This document shows positions 20,753-31,019 of a DNA stretch of 64,000 nucleotides, in pieces. The notes under the pieces were generated by a model. That model did no database searches and was not told the origin of the DNA. It worked only from the letters and a program-made list of their open reading frames with translations. The position numbers and the translations under genes were made by a program. Each line of letters opens with the position of its first letter. Position 1 is the first letter of the stretch. The DNA comes from Euclidia mi. Lineage: Eukaryota; Arthropoda; Insecta; Lepidoptera; Erebidae. The stretch spans positions 7,704,761 to 7,768,760 of the forward strand of contig OX123200.2 in NCBI GenBank assembly GCA_944739405.2, read 5' to 3'.

Positions 20753-21633
20753 GTAGGTTTTAATATAAATCGCAAACATTAAAACATTGTGTAATGTACA
20801 TATGTACCTATTTAGGTACAGACACAGCTACCATGAAAGTTAAAAGGTGGTTTACCTACCTACTTAACGTAATCTACGTTGTGTAGGTACCTATTCAACG
20901 CCTCATTAATTGCGAATATGCATTATTCTTTTGATATAAAATACTTGTAAGAAATGAAGATCCAATGTCGACAATTTTGTAGGTATACCGTATAGTTACA
21001 CAAAGATATTTTGGTTATCGCCATATTTATGGGTAACTCCGTCGGCCCAAATACGTCCACATTTGCCGCTGCGTTTACCGCTACTGTAGGATCGTTGCGT
21101 GCACGACGCTCTGCCGCGCCGCCCGCCGCGACGCTCGCCGCTTAGACCGATCTCGTGAACAGGCCCTAACACTTTCCCAGCTGATGACGTCCCCAGAACG
21201 TGATGACGATTAATATATTGGAGCTGATGCAATTATCCTCGCAAAATATGAACTCGGATTATAACATACATCGCACTACTTCTGTCTTAATTGATTTGCG
21301 TCTTGGAGTTACGTAAGATAGCTGATAGAGTAAGCTTATAGATTCTTGAATCAATTATTTTAAGGAAAACTACAAGAATGATACTAAAATTACTTGCTTC
21401 TAAGATTTGTTCAATTAATTAATCACGTGGATTTCGTGAATTGGGACCATAAAATTTTTTCAAACAGTAAAGGGCAAACAGCTATCCCGTAATTGCTATG
21501 GCTTTTTTGTATTATCTACCAATATTTTAAACATAACTATGTCATAAATAAGGAAGCTATTTTGAAATAGTATCGAGCGTTTTTTGAACAGTTTTCACCA
21601 ATACTGTGATTCCTGAGGAATGTTAAGGTATAT
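20753..21633. other. putative MADF-gene intron, with a second GC-rich block at about 21040-21160
   Basis: No second exon is recognised. 21090-21150 is again CpG-rich ('ctgccgcgccgcccgccgcg', 'acgctcgccgctt'). Its reverse complement is loosely similar to the block at 20450-20500, so the exon sits between two GC-rich blocks in opposite orientation. Confidence 0.4.
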
Positions 21634-21660
21634 TTCACACGAGCGAAGCCGCGCACTAAG
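21634..21660 (+). mobile_element. possible 3' terminus of an upstream Helitron
   Basis: 'gagcgaagccgcgcactaag' resembles the hairpin-plus-CTAG 3' end of lepidopteran Helitrons and abuts the 5' TC of the next element. Only the end is identifiable. Confidence 0.4.
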
Positions 21661-21989
21661 TCCTACTAATATTATAAATGTGAAAGTTTGTGAAGATGTA
21701 TGTATGGATGTTTGTTACTCTTTCACGCAAAAACTACTGAACGGATTTGAATGAAACTTTACAGTAATATAGTTTATACATCAGAATAACACATAGGGTA
21801 CAATTTATAAAGATATTGTATAATGTTGCCATACTACAAGGAAAAGTATCAACTAAGTCGGCAAAAATCCTGTATTATCTTTTTTTGTTTGCTTGGGCCA
21901 AATTTAGTATTAATTCGAATTTTACCCCTTCCTGATGATTGATCTGATATTTGGTATACACTCATAATGTCATCGAGATTAAAAGATTT

Positions 21990-23110
21990 AAATGATTGTA
22001 AATTCAAGATGGCCGCCGATACAAAATGGCGGATCACATATTACTTCACAACAACCTCAATATGGGTATCAAATGAAAGGGTTTGATTGGTAGAATGGAG
22101 CTCACTATGAAAAATCCAAGATGGCCGCTGCCACAAAATGGCTTATTATTTATTTGCCACAAATACCTCAATATGGGTATCAAATGAAAGGGCTTGATTC
22201 GTAGAATAGAGCTCCCTATGAAAAGTTCAAGATGGCCGCCGATACAAAATGGCGGATCACATATTACTTCACAACAACCTCAATAAGGGTATCAAATGAA
22301 AGGGTTTGATTGGTAGAATGGAGCTCACTATGAAAAATCCAAGATAGCCGCTGCCACAAAATGGCTTATTATTTATTTTCCACAAATACCTCAATATGGG
22401 TATCAAATGAAAGGGCTTGATTCGTAGAATAGAGCTCGCTATGAAAAGTACAAGATGGCCGCCGATACAAAATGGCGGATCACATATTACTTCACAACAA
22501 CCTCACTATGGGTATCAAATGAAAGGGTTTGATTGGTAGAATGGAGCTCACTATGAAAAATCCAAGATGGTCGCTGCCACAAAATGTCTTATTATTTATT
22601 TTCCACAAATACCTCAATATGGGTATCACATGAAAGGGCTTGATTCGTAGAATAGAGCTCACTATGAAAAATCCAAGATGGCTGTCGCCGCAAAATGGCG
22701 GATTACATATTTTCCAAAAATAACTCAATATGGGTATCGAATGAAAGGGTTTGATTGGTAGTATGGAGCTCACTATGAAAAATCCAAAATGGCCGCTGCC
22801 ACAAAATGGTGGATTATTTATTTTTCACAAATACTTAAATATGGGTATCAAATGAAAGGGCTTGATTCGTAGAATAGAGCTCACTATGAAAAATCCAAGA
22901 TGGCTGTCGCCGCAAAATGGCGGAATACATTTTTTCCACAGATAACTCAATATGGGTATCAAATGAAAGGGCTTGATTGGTAGAATAGAGCTTAATATCA
23001 AAAAGCCAAGATGGCCGCCGCCACAAAATGGCAGATTACCTATTTTCCACAAATACCTCAATATGGGTATCGAATGACAGGACTTGATTGGTAGAAAAGG
23101 CTCACTATTA
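21990..23110. repeat. 111-bp minisatellite, about 10 copies
   Basis: The motif 'tatgggtatcaaatgaaagg' starts at 22061, 22172, 22284 (taagggtatc), 22395, 22507, 22618, 22729, 22840, 22951 and 23062, a period of 111-112 bases. Each unit also carries 'aagatggccgccg', 'acaaaatggcgg' and 'tgattggtagaatggagctc'. The first six copies alternate two monomer types (one with 'attacttcacaacaacctca', the other with 'tatttgccacaaatacctca'), giving a dimer of about 223 bp. Later copies are a more mixed monomeric series. Apparent minus-strand open frames here are by-products. Confidence 0.95.
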
Positions 23111-23512
23111 AAAAAGAATGAGAAGTATCAACTAACAACAAAACTAAAAACTTAAAAAAAAAATAACTAAAAAGATTGTTTTGGGCGTAGCGTATCCAGA
23201 GTAAACATTATGAAAAAAATTCACTTGCCCAACGATTTTATATTTGTATGATCAATACCCAAGATTGATGAGAAGATTGATGCGATCTGGTAGCCAAATA
23301 ACTTTTTAGCTTTTAGTACATAACCTAACTACATCATTTTATTGTAAAAAACAGTATAACAAAAAAATATTTGTTTTTTACAATGCTCATTCTAGAGTAG
23401 TTATCAAATTGTTTTCAAAATTGATAGATTTGTTGCCAGATCATTATTTAATGTAGATGAAATTTGTCTTTTACAGTAAGTAGTTTGGACGAATATTTTA
23501 ATAGTTATCACG

Positions 23513-23884
23513 ATATAATTGACCTATAAAGAAGATGTAGTGACAAGCATTGAGAAAGGCATGTTAAGATGGTTTGGGCACATGGAGAGGATGGATGACG
23601 ATAGACTGACAAAGAAGATATATCAGGCTAGTGTGAATGGGACAGGACAAAGGGGAAGACCTAGGAGAACGTTCTCTGACCAGATTGGAGACATCCTGAA
23701 AAAAGGACAAGTCAGAAGTACCCTTAACAGAAGAGCATGCATGAGAAACTTGATGGGAGTGAGTGAAGCAAGTGAGGTATGTCAGGATCGTTGCAAATGG
23801 CGTTCCGTTATTCCGTAGTCTCTGCCTACCCCTTCGGGAAACAGGCGTGAGTCTATGTATGTATGTATGTATATAATTGACCTA
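23513..23884 (+). mobile_element. 5'-truncated LINE with 14-bp target-site duplication
   Basis: The body is about 23527-23870. It encodes the last 95 or so residues of a non-LTR retrotransposon protein: 'EDVVTSIEKGMLRWFGHMER', then the basic 'GRPRRTFSDQIGDIL' and 'RSTLNRRACMRNLMGV', with an inserted 'ttccg' shifting the frame near 23810. The 3' tail is 'gcctaccccttcgggaaac', 'aggcgtgagtctatgtatg', (TATG)n. The direct repeat 'atataattgaccta' lies at 23513-23526 and 23871-23884. It inserted into the Helitron. Confidence 0.93.
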
Positions 23885-24247
23885 AGCGCAGCGTTATTAA
23901 AACCGCTTACCTACTATGAGTTGGCGCGCTTAAGTGCAGCGGGGCGGAGAGGCGGTCTGATTTTGTACTTTGTGGTAATGCTTTCAGTTTTTATTTTTGC
24001 TGCTCTTCTATTCAGTAGGTATAAAAGCTCTTCAATAACTTTAATAATATACACTACATACTAATCTTTACCTGAAGTTTGACGACTATGAAAACAAAAG
24101 TAATTTTAAGTATTATCTGTTTATAATATATGTATGCTACACGGCTAATGTGTGATGAAATTTGATATGGATAGTCTGAAACCTGGGGAAGTACAAAGGC
24201 TACTCTTTATTAAATTTCATGCGGGCGAAGCCGCGGGAAAAAGCTAG

Positions 24248-25258
24248 TAGTATAATAAAACAATCTGCAATCAAAAGAACATAATTGGCTTTGGATACAT
24301 TCAGTAATAAACAGTGACTTTTTTAGTTTCTGCATGATGGCAGCTATAACCATCTGGTAAGAAACGCCTGCCAATTTTCTCGGCTTATATGCTTTATGAT
24401 ACTTAAACTACTTAAATTGAGAGAATCAGCAAATTATTTTATCTTATTTTTTAATATAAATACGATTGTGACCCACTATGTGAAAATAAACGTATGATTT
24501 AAGGAGATTGTTTTAAGTAACTAGTAGTATTTATTTATCTGCTAGTACATGTATTTAATGGTTACTATAAAGTGTATGTTTCATTTATTGTTAATAGAAA
24601 TAAGCGTTTTGTTTAAAAATGAATACTTTGGACCTTATCGCTTAATTATTGCTAAATTAATTAAAACCAAAATTTGAGATGAGCATTTTTTTTTGTAAAT
24701 TTTTTTAATGAGGATAACATTACCAAAGACTTGGAATCATTAAAACGAACCTGATCTATTTTTTGCTGTATTATCTTTGATCATAACAATTGACTTAAAC
24801 ATAAATTATAGAAGGCGAGTAAAATTTTACTATATTCTGTATTTTTCTGTTGGCCATAACAAGTATTACAAATACTCCCCGAGACTTTATGGAATCAACA
24901 TTGACTCGTATATATATTTAAGATTTTATCAAAACTTATATTAGAGATCAATTTTTCGAACAATATTTATCCATTAGCAACCTGCAGCATTTCGATGTCA
25001 CCCTCTGTAACTTTCGCGTTCTACAGTGTTTTCACAGTTCTACAAAGAAAAAGGTCGACATTTCGGAGTGTTTTTCGTTTTGTGTATGAATTAATCATAC
25101 ATAACGTTTGTTAGGTATTTGTTATATTATAAGTAATAATTGTAATCTGCCAGACCAACCAAACTCTTTATAATTATGTCATTGTTATCAATATAGTACC
25201 TATTTATAAGTTTTATGATTGGACAGAATAAAGCAAATTTTATATAAGTTAAAAATAG
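24248..25258. other. unassigned AT-rich DNA
   Basis: I find no exon or repeat that I can name here. Confidence 0.4.
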
Positions 25259-25475
25259 GGTTCCCACCAAGAACTTAGGGTCCCAAGCCAACCTCACCTG
25301 CGAGTGGTGCACCTGCCGATCAACGGACGAGGCTCTGGCAAACAAAATGTCCCAATAAGCGGCAATAGGCTCGCCACCTATTACGTGGGATCAAAACACT
25401 GGCGAAAAGTGGGCGTTTAATATGCCTCTGCCTACCCCTTCGGGGAAACAGGCGTGAGTCTATGTATGTATGTAT
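25259..25475 (+). mobile_element. SINE variant with the shared tail
   Basis: Plus-strand counterpart of 16323-16548: starts 'gggttcccaccaagaactta' and ends 'ccttcggggaaacaggcgtg' plus AGTCTATGTATGTATG. Confidence 0.78.
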
Positions 25476-25489
25476 TTATTTATATTTAT

Positions 25490-26486
25490 GACCAGCCCGC
25501 CTAGTATACGCACCACGAGATATCACACGCGTGAATGAAGAAATATTGTCGTTATCGGTTAATATCTCGTTTTCTTTAACATGCGCGCCACGATAGACAA
25601 GCTTCACGTCGAAGAATTCGCTCTCGTTGCACGAGTAACCGATGTTGCCCTTTGAAACATAGAATGTCAATTACGGCATTTATTCATGTAACCACACCGG
25701 TTTAGTTCATTCAATTTGTGCTCAAATGGCTCAAAAGACTTGTATCCACCTCTATAGTTTATCATATTATGTACCTACTATTTGACATTTGTAATTTGTA
25801 TGTATTGTTGAATTCAAAAGTTGATCAAAGTTGATTAGTTTTAATTCGAAACTGATGTCAATACCTACAAAGTATTAACAATTGTTACCTACTGTGTTGA
25901 ATAAGAATGAGGTCCCATGCGCAGCTTCGATAATAATGATATTATCTTATCTTTAAATAGACAGGCAGGCCATCTGAATGAGGCTCGCGATCCGTGGCAA
26001 GCCTTTCTATGACAAACAGAGCCATTGGTTTTGATATACGCCAAAGCAACTGGAATTCTCTGTCGTTCAACGTAAAAGGGTCACAGAGATCCCTAATTCG
26101 CTTTCTTTGAACTTTTCTCGCGTGGCGCTCTTCATATAAGGTTATTAAATAATTATAATAAGGGACTGCCATTTTCTTTGTTGTTTTAAAGAAATATTTT
26201 TAGTTACTCGTGTAGTTCTCGTCGTATGAAAGCATGACGACTATTATTACTATTTTAGTTGTCAAAATTTGTCATAATCGAGTAATATTCGGCCGTCATG
26301 TTAGGATTCGTCAAGAGAAATGCCACAGATAAGTAAAAACGACTATTATAGCTACATTTGACATAACGAGTCGAATCGTGTGTGCAACCATGTTAGAGTC
26401 AGCGAGTTAATAGAGATAATCGTCATAAACACGAGTAAACGTGTAGAGATAATTTTCTCGTGGTGCGTATGCTGGACGGGCAGGTC
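25490..26486 (-). mobile_element. PIF/Harbinger-like element, internally deleted (about 1 kb)
   Basis: Terminal inverted repeats of about 32 bp: the left end starts 'gaccagcccgcctagtatac', and the right end (to 26486), read in reverse complement, starts 'gacctgcccgtccagcatac', with roughly five mismatches. A 3-bp direct repeat 'tat' (25487-25489 and 26487-26489) flanks them, the right length for this superfamily although TWA is more usual. Inside lies a transposase N-terminal fragment on the minus strand. It sits directly after the microsatellite tail of the SINE variant. Confidence 0.65.
25942..26172 (-). pseudogene. HARBI1-like transposase fragment, N-terminal
   Basis: A 76-codon frame from ATG at 26172. 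The stretch 'LCDPFTLNDREFQLLWRISK' followed by 'PMALFVIERL' resembles the N-terminal domain of PIF/Harbinger (HARBI1-like) transposases, in which a D-P-F/L-x-L-x-x-x-x-F motif precedes the DDE nuclease. It stops soon after 'DGLPVYLK', just where the family continues into its DDE domain, so the nuclease and all catalytic acidic residues are missing. It cannot be an active transposase. An alternative is a real first exon with a downstream intron, but I see no good donor. Confidence 0.6.
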
Positions 26487-27245
26487 TATACATTTCTATA
26501 TCTGTATAATGGTGATCGCCGGTTTTACCGGTACTTACATTGTCATTGCGGGCAATGTTTTCTTCGCTTTGTGTCGTACAAACATTGATAATTACTTACT
26601 AAGTGATTTATTTATAATTTAATATACCTACATAAAAAATATGTATCTTGCATGCGCAATATATTTAATTCTTCTAAAATTCGTAGTGACTTACACGTAA
26701 GTATTTTTTTTTTACTCCCTGGCTATATCTATAAATAAAAACGACTGCGTTTATGTGAGAAAATAAAAAAGATACTTTGTCTTCTTAATTTAAAAAAAAC
26801 TGGCAAAACGGAAACTTACTCAAGGAAGATAGAAGAAAGTAGTAGATAGGTCACCTAGCTGGCAATCTGCAGGTTACCTAACCTGTCATATTTGACGAGA
26901 AAATCACGATAACTTTTAGGCATACAGGTCTCGTTGATTTCCTTTACCGTGTAGCAATTTAGAACTAGATCCTTTGCGTAACAGACTCTTGGTCTCTTAT
27001 TAGAAGTTTAAATTATTGTAGATTGTAGGTAGGTGTTATCACGATTAAAAAATTGCACCTTTGTAGGTAGATATAAGTTACATAAATTGTCTTAGTCTCA
27101 ATGTTTGTATTAACCCCACACAACACGAGATTATCTTAACGGAAAATATCCATCACAATTCAAATGATTCACGAATCAGCCATGCATGTCCTCAGTGGGT
27201 TTTTCTTGTATGTGGCATTGTAGTCTATCTTCTAAACTGGAACAA
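26487..27245. other. unassigned AT-rich DNA
   Basis: Nothing recognised. A continuing frame from 26380 to 26622 is mostly transposon terminus and carries no domain. Confidence 0.4.
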
Positions 27246-27660
27246 TAAATTGTAGGCAGTGGCGTAGCGTGGGAGGGACCGGGGGGGGGCCATGGCCCCG
27301 GGCGACACACTTAAGGGGACGGCAAAAGACGCCGCGAAAAAGAAACAAATTTTTAATTACTTAACGCGCGCACTGACACGATCCCAGTAGGACCGTGCGG
27401 CGACGCAGGCGTAGTAGCAAGAACAACAATCGAAAACAAAATCATCATGATTTTCATTACGTGAAGACTTGCTTGTGTCCGTTTATTAATTCTTGAATAG
27501 GTTGCAATGATCCCGTGATCTGCGAGCTTGTTATGAGTAATTAATAAATCCATAAGTATATCAGGGCCGAGCCGCCCCTGTGTATTGTGCGCCGCCCCTA
27601 TTGCCATGGCGCAACTGGCGCACACAAGGCGCCAGGGCAATAGGGGCGACGCGTGCCAGA
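27246..27660 (+). mobile_element. possible non-autonomous hAT-like repeat
   Basis: 'cagtggcgtagc' at 27257 followed by a G-run is the typical start of a widespread insect repeat with hAT-like ends. The right part ('ccgcccctattgccatggcg') is GC-rich. I could not define the right terminus or a target duplication. Confidence 0.35.
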
Positions 27661-27879
27661 TAAAATAAAACAACATAATCTTTCAACTTGAATAGGGAAG
27701 AAAGCAGGTACCTAGGTACAGGTCTCCAAAGACAATAGTCACACCTGCGGTTAAACTATACGCTATTTGAACTTTGACTCCAATATTTATGTTATTTGCG
27801 TTAAAATCAAAGCCGATTATTTCACATACTACAAACGCTTTCTGCTAATTTTTGGACGCAACAGCCCCAATTCCCGGCA
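27661..27879. other. unassigned spacer
   Basis: Nothing recognised between the hAT-like repeat and the LINE remnant. Confidence 0.3.
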
Positions 27880-29300
27880 GCTTCGTTATTCCCGGCCAAG
27901 GACGTGGTGGCGGGTACGACGGTGCATGTGTTCTGTAAAACTATCGGGCTACGGCAGGCTACCAAAATCAATTATACAGTATACCTTGCGTCTTACAACA
28001 AACATAATCTACGGCAAAAGACCACCTCACCGAGCTCAAGGTAGAATTAAGACATATAACGTGGCATATACTGCGGTTATCAGAAGTCCGATGACAAGGG
28101 GAGGACATGGTAACTCTAGAGTCAGGTGACTTTTGCTACCATCGAGAAGGCGACCTACTCTTAGGGTGCCGTCGGTTTCCTGGTCAGGACGAACAGTTTG
28201 TGGAAGTCGGTAGTGTGTCGACCCGGGTAGCGTAACTCGTCCTTAAACTCTAAACGTCTAAACGTCTAAAGGTGATGATTCAATAATATGCGCGCAACTC
28301 AACTTTGAGATGGCCATTTACCAGGACACTGTTAAGGCAATACCTAGTAAGACAAAGCCCAGTACTTCATCGCGAAAATGGAAGTACAAGAACGCGGCGA
28401 AACGAAAATTGGAAACCACGGCGGCGTGTGGCACGAGTATCATATGGCCGAATGCTAGTTAACTACCTCGTAGCAGAGAGCCTTTTCCTAATGAACTCCT
28501 TTTGTAAGAAGAAGCCTCGCAGACAGTGGACGCCAAGACGCCTGTGGTGGCCAAACCGCGATAATGTGACAAGCACGGTGAAAGACTACATCAAGACGGA
28601 CTGAAACCACAATACATATTTAATGACGGTGATCAATACGATAAACAGCTGAAGCGATCACCGACGTGTACGAGGCTCTTTTAATATAAACCTCAGAACT
28701 GAAAGTGCTCAGTCATTTAAGCCGACTCTCAGACTTACATTTCTCCTCCCACCGACAGCATTAAGCAGAAGACGGCCACAGTGGTCACGGTACTAGGAGA
28801 TTCCTCTCGAAAAATCTGCTCCGTATAGAGAAAAAAACAAGTACTCTAAACTGCCAGCAGAGACTCTCGAACTGATGAGGTAAAGATGCGAGATGCATCC
28901 TGTCGACTGTCTTCACCGGAAGGATAGGCCGTAAAACGACAAATACGAAATCTTACGCAACGAGACCTACGGAGCATTAACACTCGGGTCATTGAGGCTG
29001 CGATCAAGAAAACCCCGGGGATCATAAGTCTTCGCTCTGCAGTTGATGTCGGATGGCCGCATCGTGAACTCAAAGTTCGAGATTCTCGAAGACGTTGAAA
29101 GGCTTTATAGACACTTGTTTACTTCGCGAGCAGACCGACGACCACAGTGCCCTACTGACGCACCACTACACCGAAGCCGTCCCGAATGTCGAACAGAGTG
29201 CTGAGTGAGGCGTGGTCGGCTGTTAAAAATAACAAAGCATCTAGTGATGACGGAAATTCATCGACATTTAACTTATTAAAATCCTTTAAGCCGTCTAGGC
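27880..29300 (+). pseudogene. decayed non-LTR retrotransposon, RTE-like (endonuclease/RT remnants)
   Basis: Pieces in different frames read like an RTE-type LINE in order: near 28045 'GRIKTYNVAYTAVIRS', like the TYNVR start of an apurinic endonuclease; about 28310-28600 a Lys/Arg-rich linker; about 29040-29150 'MSDGRIVNSKFEILEDVE' then 'RLYRHLFTSR', like the D-G-x-x-x-x-S-x-x-E-I-x-x-x-E-x-F-Y segment before the RT; and about 29205-29290 'AWSAVKNNKASSDDGNSS', like the NNKAPGEDGI motif of the RT. Stops and frameshifts separate them. No catalytic YADD box is present. The assignment rests on pattern memory only. Confidence 0.4.
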
Positions 29301-29464
29301 CTAGACTAAGCTCATATATTGCAGCAGAGAAACGGCCCCCGCGCTCCCATGCGCGATCCATCAACACCGCTGAGAGCATTTGCCGTAAAATTATTATACC
29401 GTATGCTCTATGATATTCCAGCAAGTGAGACGAATCAAATGACAACATTTCTTTTTTAATCCTT

Positions 29465-29550
29465 TAAGCTGTTCAATACCCGGTTCCATTTTACGACAAA
29501 AGAACCGGGAATTCCCGGTACTTTCGAGACCGGGATTTCCCGGTTCTGAA
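29465..29550. repeat. CCGGGA-rich subterminal-type repeat
   Basis: Alternating 'acccggttcc', 'gaaccgggaattcccggta' and 'ccgggatttcccggttct' form several inverted copies of CCGGG within 85 bp. Such clusters occur at the ends of some hAT-type insect elements. No matching second end found. Confidence 0.4.
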
Positions 29551-29585
29551 CCCTTTTCTGTATAGTTTTATAAATAACGCACTTG

Positions 29586-29700
29586 TGCTGGGCGCGGGCC
29601 GTTTCTCACTATGGGGAGGGTTAGGCTATACCCTGGCTAAGTGCGAGTTGACGGACTTCACATATCTTTCGAGAATATTATGAAGAAGAGGAGTCTTACA
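29586..29700 (+). mobile_element. family E fragment
   Basis: 'gtgctgggcgcgggccg', 'gttgacggacttcacatatc' and 'tttcgagaatattatg' match the first half of the family E repeat. Confidence 0.65.
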
Positions 29701-30154
29701 CATATTCTAAGACGTTTGTCATGCAGGTTTACTGTAGTATATAACAACGTAAACAACGATAATGCAGAGTGCCATTTAAGAAATGTTGTCTCATCTCTCG
29801 GTGAAGGTCGTTTTATGAATAAACTGAAATTAAGTACGTCCAAATTCTTATCAGAAAATGCTTTAGGAACACTTTACAAGAGAACAAAGTTTTATAATGC
29901 ATAAAGTCGTTGGAGTCCGTAGAGTTGTTTTATAGTTCATATATAAAGCTTTAATATTATGCACAGGGAAAGCATTGTTTATAATATGAAATTAACATTC
30001 TGAGACTCTATTTTTGTAAAATCGCTTGTGTATAATGATATGTTGTTGTATTTTCAGCTTATTTGCTGCTTCTCGAATCTCATCTTGGATTGCAACCGGG
30101 ACAACATTGAGGTGATGATGATGGTGATTCTCAGATGGAGCCTAGGTTATTTTT
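29701..30154. other. unassigned AT-rich DNA
   Basis: Overlapping open frames on both strands at 29641-29904, without recognisable domains. Nothing else seen. Confidence 0.35.
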
Positions 30155-30508
30155 TTAATGAGAAAACACACAGCCTTCCGGCCAAAAGGGGGTAAGCGAC
30201 ATTTTTTGCGAAATCGACTTACATATATCGTTAGAATCGGCTTTTTTTTCTGCGTCTAATGGTCTAAGTTTCGTGGCTCTAGGACAAACTTTTTGTCGCT
30301 TAGGCGGTAAAGGAATTGTGGTTCTAACACTAAGTTTTTCGTCATAAACGACAGTTATTTTTGGTGTATTTTGTATTATGGTGGTTGGATAAAAATAATA
30401 TTTCAAAACTGTGAGATAAGCAATTTTGGCTTTGAATAGTTTTTTATTGACTTGAACGTTAAGTAGTTTGGGCTGTAAATATTTTTTTGTAAAAAATACA
30501 TTAATCAA
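30155..30508 (-). CDS. 117-codon open frame, unknown, ending in the TIR
   Basis: A minus-strand frame rich in Lys: a hydrophobic/basic N-terminal half (residues 1-45), a central 'KITVVYDEKLSVRTTIPLPP', then 'KRQKVCPRATKLRPLDAEKK', ending 'SLTPFWPEGCVFSH'. The last 11 or so residues are encoded by the putative terminal inverted repeat, which is unusual for a host gene and suggests a transposon-borne or spurious frame. I recognise no family. The ATG at 30508 is the first in frame. No splice context is evident. Confidence 0.3.
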   Translation of the reverse strand: MINVFFTKKYLQPKLLNVQVNKKLFKAKIAYLTVLKYYFYPTTIIQNTPKITVVYDEKLSVRTTIPLPPKRQKVCPRATKLRPLDAEKKADSNDICKSISQKMSLTPFWPEGCVFSH

Positions 30509-31019
30509 ATTTTACTTGAATCTTTGTGTACCAAACTTTCGGTTAGGATATTAGGGCAGTTTCTTTGGATAAAATATATGTCATTTATTACATTTAGGTC
30601 TCATTTCCGTGACTTTATTTGGCGCTTATTTTTATTTTCCCTAGTCACCAAATCAATCATCAAAGGCGCTTAGGATAAATCATCCAATCTAGACATTAGT
30701 TTACATTGTCGCTTACCCATTTTTTCCCTTCCCAAAAAAAATATCTGGTATGTTGGTTAGATAATAAGGTAAATCAAAGTTTTGGCGGTTAGCTTACAGA
30801 AGAATGACAAACAGCATCGGTTATCTCACTCTTTCGTTCTAACAAAATGTCGTTAGCGTTGCACAGCGAACATTCACCGCGGCGTAAGCGCCTCCTTGCT
30901 TGCGAGTCAGAATGGCGCGAAGTTTTTCGAAGGAAATAAAACGGTAAGATTATTTTAATAGACTATTATATGCATCTATAATTGTTTTCTTTTTTAATTC
31001 TGCCGAACAAATTGACTCC
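30509..31019. other. interior of the composite element
   Basis: AT-rich. Carries the inverted 'tgtcgcttaccc' motif at about 30708 and 'ttggcggttagcttac' at 30782. No coding sequence recognised. Confidence 0.4.

Larger units (their letters stand above)
21661..24247 (+). mobile_element. non-autonomous Helitron (about 2.6 kb)
   Basis: 5' end 'tcctactaatattataaatg' followed by the conserved 'ctctttcacgcaaaaactac' and 'gaacggatttgaatgaaact' of lepidopteran Helitrons. The 3' end has the short hairpin 'gcgggcgaagccgc' at 24221 and the CTAG terminus at 24244-24247, followed by T. Helitrons insert between A and T without target duplication; here the 5' flanking base is G because another Helitron-like end abuts. 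There is no Rep/helicase frame. Inside are the 111-bp minisatellite (21990-23110) and a LINE insertion (23527-23870). Confidence 0.72.

Noticed and set aside
22492..23061. Repetitive minus-strand proteins with an 'LPIKPFHLIPI' motif
   Set aside because: They are translations of the 111-bp minisatellite. The period is a multiple of three, so frames stay open by chance.
22061..23080. CRISPR-like regularly spaced repeats
   Set aside because: The whole 111-bp unit is repeated, with no unique spacers, in a eukaryotic genome.
27353..27676. 107-codon minus-strand frame
   Set aside because: It lies across a GC-rich dispersed repeat and shows no domain.
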